Assembly: GCA_017163975.1 (NCBI GenBank)
Contig: JAFFSR010000394.1
Coordinates: forward strand, 1,676,501-1,740,500
DNA from: Anastatus disparis
Lineage: Eukaryota > Arthropoda > Insecta > Hymenoptera > Eupelmidae
Length of the DNA stretch: 64,000 nt
Direction: 5' to 3'
Each line of letters starts with the position of its first letter. The stretch's first letter is position 1. The position numbers were made by a program, and so were the translations under genes. This document shows positions 1 to 11,504 of this stretch, in pieces. Under the pieces are notes generated by a model. The model was not told the origin of the DNA. It was given only the letters and a program-made list of their open reading frames with translations, and ran no database searches.

Positions 1-1250
1 AGAGGAATCCCTCACCATGATGGAAATAAATATTATGTATTGAATAAAAAAGAAGTATTTAATGATGTTAAAATTAATAGAAGGAATGATGCTTTCTATT
101 GGAGAAATCCCAAAGTTGGGGATAAAAGGGAGTTTACGACCAAAAAAATATTACTTATGAAAGTACCTCAAGAGAGGAGTGTAAAAATAATGTTAATGAA
201 GCAATGAAAATAGTTGAAACTTATAATGATAAACATAGAGGAAACATTCATATTAAAAAGAAAAATATGCCATTAAAAGAGCTCGATATTGATACAGAGC
301 AAGAAGGAGGTTATGAAGAGAATGCGTTATCAAACAAAAAGATGGGAGTTATGATGACTCAGAGATACGAAGGAGATAACGTACAAGATCAAGTAGCCTT
401 AGAAAAGGAATACATGCAAAGAGAATTTAAACGAAAGAATATTATTTATTAAAAAAGGAGGAAACGTGGGACGAAGACCCGAATAATGCGTTTTCTCGGA
501 TAAGAATAGAAAATATGAAACAGGAAAATAATAAATTATTTAATAATTACGAAAATGTTCCAATAATTAATCAAAATTGCAGCCAGGAGAAGGAATTAAA
601 AGAAACATTATATAGTAATGAGAAAAATCTTGTTTATGAGGAGAACGAGAGTAAAATTTTAGCATAAGAAAAAGATCTAGCGTTACGCATAAGAATAAAT
701 AATTTACATGAGATATAAAAAGAAGTAAAGATAAGCCCCGAATATTATATTCTAGAAGAGAGCCAGCAAGAAGGATTGAACTTGAAGACGATAAACGGAG
801 GGATTGAAGAATTTTTACGTAAAGACTGTGAACCCGATTACTCTAGCAAGCATGATAGAGAGGAAAATGAATACAACGAAAATGAGTATTACAAACGTGA
901 CTTCGATGATTTAAAATATGATTATTTAAGACTCACGAATAAGCCTTGTTTTGACATATATGCTATGACAAAATCCAAGAAGAAAAATTTGACATAAGCA
1001 CGACGCAAGACTTGCAAGCCTTAGGGCTAGAAAAATTAAAGTCACAATTGCGACTGCAGTACTTGATCGAAAAGGAAAAAGAGCTTTACAAAAACTACGC
1101 GACCTATAACCATTATAGATATATGATAGCGTTCGGCTATTGAAAGGGGGCAAACAGTATGAACTAGCTGACTAATATGAAGGACTATATCTGGCAACAG
1201 ATGTTTTTAATAATAAAAATAATCTTAAAATAAGAATAAATAATCATAAA
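1..1250 (+). pseudogene. Unrecognised degraded coding remnant
   Basis: Several short plus-strand frames lie end to end (about 1-200, 204-452, 776-997 and 985-1143). All are rich in Glu, Lys, Asn and Tyr and are broken by stops and frame changes. Together they look like one decayed reading frame entering from the left edge. I see no zinc knuckle, protease, reverse transcriptase or DDE motif, so the family is unknown. A retroelement gag-like region is one possibility, suggested only by composition and the repeat-rich surroundings. An A-rich strand can also give such frames by chance. Confidence 0.3.
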
Positions 1251-3109
1251 ACTAAGGTAGTTCATGCTAACCAGGTAAAAAAATCCTATTTAGAACCAAA
1301 GTAAAAAAAAGAGAAAATTTTGATCAAAATAATGTATTAAACAATAAGAAAATTAATGGGAAAATAAATGAAATTAAAGTAAGGTAGACAGGAGAGAGTC
1401 TCTAAACTTCAAGTGTGACAGTCTCATAAGTAGACATACATATAATATCTAGATCTTAAAATAGTTATATATTTAATAAAAAGGGCATAGAAATTAAAAA
1501 GGCTACAAGATTAGGTTAATAATAAGCAAAATAAGTAGCAAAAAGTAAATGGTAAAAAAAAAAAACAAAGCCGAGAACAATACGCGACTTAAATATTATA
1601 GGATAGGAAGGTAGGAGTTGAAATAATGAACAGATACAGTAGTGATGATTAGATGAATTTAGGGACACAAAAACAAAAGAATATATTAACAAACGATAAG
1701 CGAAAATAGTCAAAGATAAGAACAACAACCGGCACATATATATCCTCATTGCCTTAAGATGGAAAGAAAGAAAGACTCTCTATACAAAAATTTATGCTAA
1801 TATCGATCTTTATAAAAATAAAAAATGTTAAAATAAAATTTATAAAAATGTTTACCCTACTTCCAAGGGGGGGAAGGGAATAAAATTTTAAAATTTTCTT
1901 CAGGTTGAAGTATATCTATACATGCAGAAAGAAACATTAAAGAGATAAATCAAAGAGCCGCGTAGTTGCGTGGTAACAAGAAAAAAATACGAGAAACAGA
2001 GATACATGTAAAAAGATATATGAAGTAAAATCAAGGAAACATATATAATTAATATAGGTAAAAATGATTATGATAAAAAATATATATACAATGCAGAATA
2101 AATATGAATTTAAGATGATGTTTAGATTAACAACAAACGTTTAAATAAAAAAGAGGATGGAAATAATAATAATAAGCGATTACATTTTGCTGTTGGTAAG
2201 AAAAACAGAAAAATATTAAAATAAAAGGGGAACATCTCCATATTAAGCTTTAAAATCAATTATTATTATTATTATTGAACCATAATATAGATATGCACAT
2301 AGATAATAATACAAAAAATATATATAATTTTTTTTAATATTCTTACTTTACACCATACAGGAAAGAAAAGGGTCAATAAATAAAATGTTCCCAGGGAAGG
2401 AACCATAATAAGAATAAAAGAGGGAAATTTAGTAAGAAAAAAGAAAGGGGTAAGAACAAGAAATAATTAAAAGATTAAAATGGACTAGAGAGGACTTGTA
2501 AGATTAATAACAAGCTGGTTAAGAGAAATAAAGATACAGCTCGTTGCTTAATCAACTACGATAGCAAAAAAATTTTTTTTAAACAACAAATTAAGTATAG
2601 ATTTAAAATAATATTTGCTTATTAAGTTGTAAGAATATATATAATTAAACATTGTTGTTACAGCATAAAAACAATGTAAATTCGCCCTTCAAAAATGTAT
2701 GTAAAGGGAAACAAAAATGCAAGAAGGTTTTGGGACTAAGAATAATGAGAAATAAAAAAGAAACTTGATACGTTCACGTATCAATTGCACGGTTAAAAAT
2801 AAGATTAAAAATTTATGTAAAATAGGAGACTAGCTTTTAAACTGTTTATTAAAAAGGGTGATTTTATCATAACATTAATACAAAATTTCATTGAGAGTAT
2901 TAATTTTACCTTGAGAGTAATATACCATTAAATAAAATGTAAAGTAAAATTTAAAGGGTAATAATGTATTAAAGGAAAAATTCAAAATTTTTTTTATTAC
3001 AGCATGGAAGCTGGGTGCAACTTCTTATATTATCAACTACTATGGCTTACAAATAGAAGTAAAATAGAAATAAAATAATAATAATAAAAATAAAATTTTT
3101 GTTTGTTTG
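1251..3109. other. Intergenic or intronic A+T-rich DNA, no gene seen
   Basis: This stretch is A-rich on the plus strand, with short ATT runs near 2262-2277 and many stops in every frame. Nothing codon-like or repeat-bounded could be supported. It ends at the solo LTR. Confidence 0.6.
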
Positions 3110-3735
3110 TGTTACATTTTTACGTATATGTATATTTGTATTCAATTATAAGATGGTGGGTATCTTTTGTATCACGACTAATCTTGGTAAACCCAAGCAG
3201 TCAGTTTGCGTAAAGAATTAAATAAATACTCAGTAGTTATGATATGAATATAAGTTTATTAATACTTTTGTCGAGAGAGATATGTCCTATTATCAATTCG
3301 TCGCCTAATACGTTCCTTGCTGCTTGCTCCAATCGGGCGTACTCCCGTCGTTCGAGGCTAAAGGTTGGTTGCTTACTCTCTCTACATCTCTCTATTGATG
3401 GTCTACTGACTCACTCCTCGTGGGATGTCCGGCTGTATTTATACTCGCCAAATTCGTTGTTTCCACGTGCCTATCCTTCTAGAATATTCGTTATTGATTG
3501 GAATTTGCTGATCAGTCCGTCAGTGACTTTTCATTCTGGTCTTAACCTGTTGCTGGGTGGTCAGCTCTTTTTCTATGGTGCTCGACGCTTTTCGTTGTTT
3601 CCAGGCAGGTTATAACTTGTTAGTATGATAGTCAGCGTTTTCTGTCTTTACTTGTTGAAACGTGTATTCGCCGCATTCTTTGTATATTGCTGATATTAAT
3701 TCTTATTCATTTGATAGGATATAGAATCCGTAACA
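3110..3735 (-). mobile_element. Solo LTR with 5-bp target-site duplication
   Basis: The 626-bp block starts TGTTACA and ends GTAACA, the TG...CA signature of an LTR. It is flanked on both sides by the same 5 bases, GTTTG (3105-3109 and 3736-3740). Read on the minus strand it has promoter-like order: a TATA box (GTATAAATAC, about 3435-3447) in the middle and AATAAA-type signals further on (about 3251-3262). No internal retrotransposon sequence adjoins it, so it is best explained as a solo LTR left by LTR-LTR recombination. A 5-bp duplication fits Copia, BEL/Pao and some Ty3/gypsy elements; the superfamily is not decided. The plus-strand frame at 3244-3615 is a shadow. Confidence 0.85.
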
Positions 3736-4395
3736 GTTTGTTATTCTTATAAAATGTGATGTTCTATAAGAAAAACTACGATTGAGTATAGATACAATTA
3801 ATGAACGAATATTATTGATTCAATTTACATAATCAAACATTCTTATTATTATACCATAAAAACATATAAGTTAAAACATAGGAAAAAAAATGAAAATTAG
3901 ATTTAAGAAACATAGTAATGAATGAACATTAATATAGTTTTGTGAAATTAAATATACTGGTAAATACTGTATGAAAGCATGAAAATGGCGCCAGCAAAGG
4001 CAAATTGATAGAAAAAAAACTCCTTGAACTAGATTAAAAGCGTTGAGTATACGAAAAATGTAACCGAGATGTATACGTTAAAGAATAATGACGCTTTTAA
4101 GAGAAGTTTAGTAAGAGAAAAGTTAAGAGACATTTCTAGAAAGGTCTTTTCATCCACTCACAAGCGTCATTATTGTTTGACAATGTAGTAAATAAGAACA
4201 AAAAAATATTTTTTTCTATGCAAACAATCAATGCACCTATTACTTATGTCTTTAACTCAATTGTAAAACATTTCTAACGATGTAGTAAACAAGACCTTGA
4301 GTGTTAACATTTTACAAAGTGAATGAGAAATATGTAAACTCCAGACAAATGAATAGAAACAAAAAAAAGAAAGAAAATAAAAAGTAATAATCGCA

Positions 4396-4690
4396 TGTTA
4401 ACTATTATATGCAAAAGGTCAAGATATATTATGGACCTTAGAGTAAAAAAAAAAAAGAAAATAAAAAAAATTATGATACAAGAAAAACATAATCGAATTA
4501 AAATATTGAGTGTATAGAATGGAAAAAGTAAACAAAGTAGAAATTGCATGTAAACTAGTATTTTAAAAGAAATTTAATAAAAGGTCAAGATATATTATGG
4601 GCCTTAGAGTAGTAAATAAAAAAGGGGTTATTTATGATACAAGAAAAAGATATAATCAAATTATAATATTGGGTGTAAAGAATAGAAATA
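4396..4690. repeat. Two diverged direct repeats
   Basis: The segment around 4396-4530 recurs at about 4556-4690. Both hold the same ordered landmarks: a GGTCAAGATATATTATGG core, GCCTTAGAGTA or CCTTAGAGTA, ATGATACAAGAAAAA and a TTGRGTGTA motif. The unit is about 160 bp, with A-run differences between copies. Upstream, 4083-4175 has a short inverted repeat (AATAATGACGCTT against AAGCGTCATTATT). Confidence 0.6.
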
Positions 4691-4917
4691 ATAAATATAC
4701 ATTGGACTAAGAAGCGGCCAATTTGGCTACCACATTCCAAGTTTAGAAAAAAAAGAGAGAACATAATTGATAAATCAGTAAAAGAGATTTTTTGTTTCCA
4801 AACGCTCTCATTTAACTCGCGCGTTCTTTAATGGGTGGAGAGGTATAATGAACCGAGTTCATTACCAATAAATGTTACAAAAAAAATTAAAGTTAAAATA
4901 ATAATAATGATAATAGA

Positions 4918-5218
4918 TTAAAAATGATATTGCTCAATTAATAAATAAACGAATGCAAGATACAAATAGCACGACGCAAGCCAATTGAGATCAAGCAGTG
5001 GCTGAATGAAACAGTGAAAGAAAGAAGTATAAGCTGAAGGAACAGTTCATTATTAATGAACTATTTCTTCAGCTTATACTTCTTTCTTTCACTGTTTATT
5101 ATTCAATAACCATAATGAAAAAGTAAAAATAATATTGATAAATTAATACATAAACAAATACAGGAGACGAATAGCACGATGAAAACATTTCAGGTCAAAG
5201 TGGCGGCCGAGTAAAACA
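4918..5218. repeat. Direct repeat pair flanking a hairpin
   Basis: About 95 bases at 4918-5013 recur diverged at 5117-5218. Shared landmarks in order are TTAATAMATAAAC, GARATACRAATAGCACGA, TCAA and GTGGC, ending in AAACAG. The hairpin at 5007-5102 lies between the copies. Confidence 0.55.
5007..5102. repeat. Near-perfect hairpin, about 42-bp arms
   Basis: The left arm, about 5009-5050 (AAACAGTGAAAGAAAGAAGT onward), is the reverse complement of the right arm, about 5056-5097, with one or two mismatches and a loop of a few bases (TATTA). It could be a small foldback element or, if transcribed, a precursor-like hairpin RNA. Nothing in the sequence chooses between these. Confidence 0.7.
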
Positions 5219-6480
5219 GGGCAAGCAACAAGCTTAGAAAAAGCAATAAGCCTGACAACGACGAACGGCTTTACAAAAAATTGTGAAGTTGACATAGGGG
5301 AGTATGAAAGAATTTCAGCGAAGCGGTAGGGGAATAAAGTGCAGTATAAAAATAGATAAGGCCGTCTCTGGAGAAAAATACAGAGTGTAGGGAAATTAAA
5401 TCCAATTTATGTGGAGCAATTATCCAAAGTTAGTGCAAAATTTAAAAGAAAAGCTTTGACGAAGTCTCAAAAACAGGAAACCGAAATGATGACGGCAAAA
5501 AGTAATTACCCATAAACTTCAAGCTGACCTCTTTCTATTCAACCGAAATTATGGTTTCTAGAAAAAAACATACAGAGAAGACCAACTAGCAACCAATCAT
5601 AATAGCTGAAAAATCATACGAATGAGCAAAAAATATACCGCTGTTAGAAACAATGAAGCTTCTAGAATCGAGACTTGGAGTATAAAAAGCTTCGAGCTTG
5701 TAGGCGAAGCCCTCTCTTCAGATCGAACCACCAGCGGAGCAACCGCCCTCTTCCAGATCGGATGGAAATGAAGCTAAACTCTTTTTCCCGACCGAACTCT
5801 TGCTAACCACGTCAATTTTGCCAAGCTCCAGCAGCAGCCACCCACCGCCCATCTGCAAGTCATCAGCCGAGGGGACGCAAATTAAATTAAAAGAAAGAAG
5901 AAGTTTGATTTTGCGTTCGAGTTCCATAATCAACAGTCGACTATACCAACCAGAGAACAATTCTGACGTTGTGGGGAAACGTAGATCGAAACAAAAAAAC
6001 AAGGTAGAGAGTTTTTCGAATTTTTTCAATTGTAAGTCTCAAGGGGGGAATCATGGCTTAGAAACGCGTGGCTCCTATTGTTTATCCACGGAGTAAATGT
6101 CGAGCGTTGTCAATTGTTGAAAATTTAAAGTTAAACTAGTGAAAAAAGAATTTAAGAAAGGAAATGCAAGGAATAATAAATAACTTGGCATAGGGTTATT
6201 ATTATCATTCATAGCACGGTTCAGCCTGAAGCGAAATAGTAAAATAAAAAAAAAATAATAAATTATGTACGAAGCAGAGCTTTTTGTTTGAATTGTAAAA
6301 AAAAGGGAAAGAAAAATAAATTTATGTAACTCTGGCAATCGCATAGGTGTTTACTAATTTATTGAACTTATCCTTGCTGCTTTTTTTCTTTAGACTTCCA
6401 ACCTCGGAGACGTAGCGCTCGCGCGTTAGTCAAAAGGAAGTCGATGAATGGCTAGAATTTAGTCATTCATTGAAAAAAAG
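5219..6480. other. No recognised gene
   Basis: Overlapping frames occur on both strands around 5718-6096 and 6075-6344, but none resembles a known family and they compete for the same DNA. A short palindrome (ATGAATG...CATTCAT type) lies at about 6444-6473, just beyond the point where Helitron helicase similarity stops. It could be the element's 3' hairpin, but no convincing CTRR end was found. Confidence 0.4.
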
Positions 6481-6489
6481 ATTATTAAT

Positions 6490-8333
6490 AATTTAGCTTA
6501 TTTGCTGAACGTAACACAAAGATATACATTGAAAGTGTTTCCATAAATAGCTTTTTTTGACACAATTTTCTACTATCTGTGTTCTATTTTTATGCTTTAC
6601 TATTAGCAATTTTTGTCTAAAATCGTCTGATATGATAAATGTTTTCCCTCCAAACAAGTAATCATTATCACATCTTGAAAAGCTTATTTTGATGTCATTG
6701 TGATTTCATCCCAGATAACAATTGATACATTTTTCATTTTTTCACTCATTTCGCTGTTTGCACTAATATTATATATTGTGTCTTTAGATATGTTCAACGG
6801 TAATTTAAATGCTGTATGTACTGTCACACCATCTTATAATAAATTAACCGCTATACCTGTCCATGATACAACTAAACAGTTGATTCCATAAATTTTTAGA
6901 TAAGTTATAATTGTATTTAATAAGTAGCTTTTACCACTTACACCTGGACCGGCTATATGTGTATATATATATGTATATACTTTGCAGCGCAATTCGTATT
7001 AAATTAATTTATTATTGTATTAAAAATAGCCATTAGAGCATTTGTTAGACTATCAATAATTGACCGAATATTATTAACATTATTCACTGTACTATATACA
7101 ATATTGTTATTTTCAATATAGTATTCTAAAGTAGGTAAAGTCACTTAATTGGAATCCATTATTAGTTAAAATATCATTAATTATGCTTAATATATATTCT
7201 TCACCCTCTTTGTTGATTCATTTTTAGTAATATAATAAAAATAGATCCTATATTTTTCATATAATTTTCGAGCATTTATTGGATTGTTAAATGTACAAAT
7301 GTAACTAAATAATTGACAAAGAGCTTTTGGAAATCGAGATTCACATGATTCTTCTAAACATTTATCCCATTCATCATCTATTTCAACTAAATTTCTTGCT
7401 TTTGCTGCTTCAGAGAGTGTTGGATATGTTATTCCATTAAAAGTTTCTAAGCTTTCAAAAGATGTTGCAGCTTTAACGTGAAGCAGAAGTAATCTTAAAA
7501 AGAATCTTTCTCTTTGTTTTGGATTACCTGAGTACATTCTGGTTAGAATAGGTTTCATAGTTTTATTCTTTTCATCCATATTTTATGTATTCGATTAAAA
7601 ACATAATGTTGTGGTATATCAGAATAGAAGTAATTATATATCTTTGGGTCACTTTTATTAAGTTCAAACCACGCTGTTAGTGTTGAATTTACATTTTTCT
7701 TATCAATTTTGTATTCTAATCCTTCTTTAAAATACACATATTGTTTATTTTCATTATGAACAGCTCATCTATAAATTGCATGTGAAAGTTCACTAATATT
7801 ATATTCTAATATGCAATGCATAGATTCTAACGGGCAAACGTATCTTGTGTTTATATATTGTTTAATTTCATCATAAAACATATCCGAACCATTCGTTTTA
7901 TCCGTTTCCTAATTAGTATTACTTTCAGTATTTATTTCACTTGCTTTCATTTCTATAAATGCACAATCATGTCCTTTTAAGCAGTATTCAAATAAGTATT
8001 TTATAACTGCTATTGTTGAACATAATTTAATATTAATATGACAATTAAACTTTAGTAATAAATACTGGTTATAAGGAACAACAAATCTATTGTCTGCCGA
8101 CTTGTTTTTTGTACATAATATCTTATTTTTATAATTTCTTCGTCGATAAATAGGATAACCATTTGTCATTATTGTAGTTTCATTAAATGGTTTCGGAAAA
8201 TTTTTCGTACACTTTCCTGATTTGATCTCCACCAGGGCCATGGATCATAAATTGTTTAACTATTTTATATAATCTGGGATTCTCATTTTTATTTAGAATT
8301 CCAGTTACTATAAATTTATCCACTTCATTACTA
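6490..8333 (-). pseudogene. Helitron Rep (second half) and Pif1-type helicase, broken
   Basis: Read from 8333 down, the translation matches the Helitron Rep region after the HUH motif: a VDKFI stretch, HGPGGD, then KCTKNFPKPF and YPIYRRRN. A catalytic-tyrosine block, KYLFEYCLKGHD, lies at about 7965-8001 with both tyrosines kept. The next open piece (7187-7579) has the helicase-linker signature RERFFLRLLLLHV. Walker A is GPGVSGKS (about 6927-6950, canonical GPGGSGKT) and Walker B is WDEITM near 6690-6710. A frame change then leads to FGGKTF...DDFRQ and QIVENCVKKSYLWKHF. Similarity ends near 6500, so the helicase C-terminus is missing. Stops and at least three frame shifts make it a pseudogene. 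Identification rests on several ordered family motifs. Confidence 0.85.
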
Positions 8334-11300
8334 TGTAACGCGGTTTTTTTGTCTTTCAATAAAATTTTTTTCTCGTGTCTTAATGAGAGATTGAAGATGT
8401 TGTTTATCTTCACATCTTCTCTCTCACTCCAAGACTACCTTTTATCTCTTTCTATCCTCTTAAAACTTAACAGAACGTTAAATGTTAAGTATTTTTCCGC
8501 ACACTCAAACGCTGCATACACATACACACCAGGAACACGCCATTAAAACCCAGGGTACTAATCCACCTGGTTGTTGATTTTCTTGTTCTCGGTGCTGATG
8601 CTTAAAATCCGTCAACCAGTAACACGTGAGACCGTGTTTTGGAGGTTATGCCCAGGTGGAGACACTCACTAATACAAACCAAGGCACATATTCACACATG
8701 GTTGCACACACGTCACTCACGATTCACGACGAAAGCATCGAGCAGATGACTATCACTACCACACCTCCAGGAGGTGGCGAAGCGGCGCCGACGGCAAAAA
8801 TATATACAAACACGTGCTCGCGTGAACATGCTATTGTGGCGCTCGCGTAGAGTTAATTAAAAAGTAGAAAGAGAGAGAGATATATAGAAATAGACTGAGA
8901 GAATAATTAAAGTCGATAAAGTAGGATAAACGCATATGGTAAAAAGATAGCGTATATATAAAAAACTTAATTATAATAGAATGAGACGCTAGATTAACAG
9001 ATAGGAATTGAAATGAGTCACATTATAGATGGCGCGCAAAGACTAAAGATATTTAAACATAATTTAAATAATAACGTCTATTTGCTTGTTGTAAATACAT
9101 TTTTGTATATTTTTATAGATGGCACTACAGTACAAACAAATAAAATAACTTTGTAATTGTACGAAATAATTAAAAATGAAAATCGTTAACAGAATAAAGA
9201 CTCAAGCGAACCTAAAATAATGAATAATCAGAAATTATTGTTTATATTATTAACTGATGTTTGTTTATATTATTTGATGAAAAAATATGAAACTTTTTAT
9301 TGTAATGAAATAAAGAATTAATTATTCATAGAGAAAGTAAGATAAACGGTAATCAAATCAAGCGCACAGATGGCGTAACCTGTAAAGCGTAATAATACTA
9401 CACTAGTAACAGGAAACATCCTGTTATTTGACTAGCGAGTAGCGAACTACACTAGAAGAAGATGATGAAAAGAACTTTATTTGATTAGTGAGTCGCGAAA
9501 TAGAAAAAGAAAGTATATATGAAATAACAAGAGTAACAAAGAGAGCAATAAAGAAGGGGAAGCCACTGATGCTCAGCGTTCGCTTCCTTCTTCTTCGTGC
9601 CCCATTGTCGTTTCAGTCATAGTAGCATACGGGTGTTTTTCCGATTTTTCTGAATATTTGTTAAAGTTATATTGTTATTTAGATTTTCCTTTTGAGTTAT
9701 TAATTTTTTTTTGTTGTTAAATTATCATTGTTAAAATATAAGTTGTTTCTTTTGGTTGTTATTATTGGTTCTATACCTTACTCGCGAAAATTTAACTTCT
9801 TGTTCTTTCGCGTGTGCCACCTAATTATCACCTCTAGCCATATTTGTTTTGAGGGATTCTTGCTTGCAACCAACGACCATATTGGAGGATATAGTAGGAT
9901 TGCGAGGGACGACCTCATCCTTATTGTGGTATAATAAGTTGGAAATGGCCGATGTAAATCACCGCGAGGAGGCCAAGGTATAATTTAATTTAAATAATTG
10001 TTTCTTTTTGTGTGTATTGGTGAGAATTAAAATAAAACAAAGATTGTGCGCATAATCTCTCTCTCTCGCGAAGTACATTGGCGGAAGTCCACGGCAGGCT
10101 ATGAGAATAGCCACGTGGACATTTAATTTATAAATTTTCATTTCTCTGGCGTTTTAAATAAAAGTTTTTTTTTTGTTGAAAAGTGAACAGTGATAATTAA
10201 TTGGTAAATCTTATTCTATATTCCCATCCTGAAAATCATACATAATAATAGGAAATTTAATAAATAATTAGTGAATTTTTTTTATTCCTTATTTGATAAT
10301 TGAAGAGTTTTTTTCTTTTGGTTGTTAATTTTAATTTTAGTTTAATAAAGTAAAGTTAAAATTTTCTATGATTTAAAGTTAATAATCAATAGATGATGCT
10401 AGAGAAATTCCTTTTTAAAGTTCTCTTTTATTTAATTGTGTGTTTTAGTGAACTTATAGAACTAAGAATTTTTGAAGGTCACCTCGGTTATATAGAATCC
10501 ATTTTGGTAAAATAATAAAATTACTATATAGTGGTGAAAAGCCTCGTACAGAGTATATATTGAGAATATAATAGTGAGTTTTAAGGCGTCTCGCAGTGGA
10601 AATTTGATACTAGCACCACCAAGTAGACTCTGACCCCAATTAACTTATAAAATTGTTAATTTATCATTAAGGTATAGTTGCTTTCTTAAAGTGATTAACG
10701 ATTTCTTTTGCTGGTATACCTCTTAAGCTAGTGATAAATTGATGAATTATAACTTATTTAATAAGGTCTTTGGAAATTAAATTTTTTTTTTTAACTTTTC
10801 TTTGATTAAATTTAGAAATATAACTAAATGGTAGAGTTAAATAATTAAAATACATAATCGTAAAAATTAAAAGTCACCTTAACTGAATACATTAATACAA
10901 AGTACCTAACCTCACTTCTACGAAAAGCCTATTGAAAGTTAGAGAGAGAAAGAATCAAAGGATATTCGACACTAGCGCCATCAATTGGAGAATTGCGTAA
11001 TCTGGGATACGCACTGCTGTTCGAGCCCTACCCTTACATAACCTAAAATATATATTGAGCACGTGTTGCATCCGTTACTCAATTTTTTTTTATATTAAAT
11101 AGATTCCGATTATTATTATTGCTTACTAGTTTAAACTAATAATTTTCTTTTCTATAATTTAATATAGATATTTTAATTGATTTCGAAATTTTCTTATTAT
11201 TTTAATTTGATCTATATTTATTTAAAAGAACTGTCTATGGCTTAACCTAAATTCTTTTAATTAAATTACTTAAAGTTTATTAAGTTTATTTTACTCCCTA

Positions 11301-11504
11301 TAATTACATATTTGTTAACTTATTTATTGAAGTGATCTTATAATTGATTAGAATATCAAAGGTAGAGTATTTAATTCCCTTGTTATATTATTATTATTAA
11401 TTTTGTAGGCTGGTAAATCTCAGAATTTGGCAATTATAAGCCAATTATTATTTCGTATTTAATTAGATGTATTTATAATATCCCAAATAAAAACCACCCT
11501 TACA
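8334..11504. mobile_element. 3.17-kb insertion inside the Helitron, class unresolved
   Basis: The insert starts TGTAACGCGG and ends CCACCCTTACA, with ACTA on both sides (8330-8333 and 11505-11508). Removing the insert and one ACTA rejoins the Rep frame on the minus strand without loss, which supports clean insertion with a 4-bp target duplication. TG...CA ends suit an LTR retrotransposon or a very long solo LTR. Against that, the ends are also weakly inverted (TGTAA...GGTTTTT on both), and I found no long terminal direct repeats and no transposase or polymerase. Inside are G+C-richer patches (8540-8850, 9540-9660 and 9930-10130) and two similar patches near 10550-10625 and 10925-11040. Confidence 0.7.
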
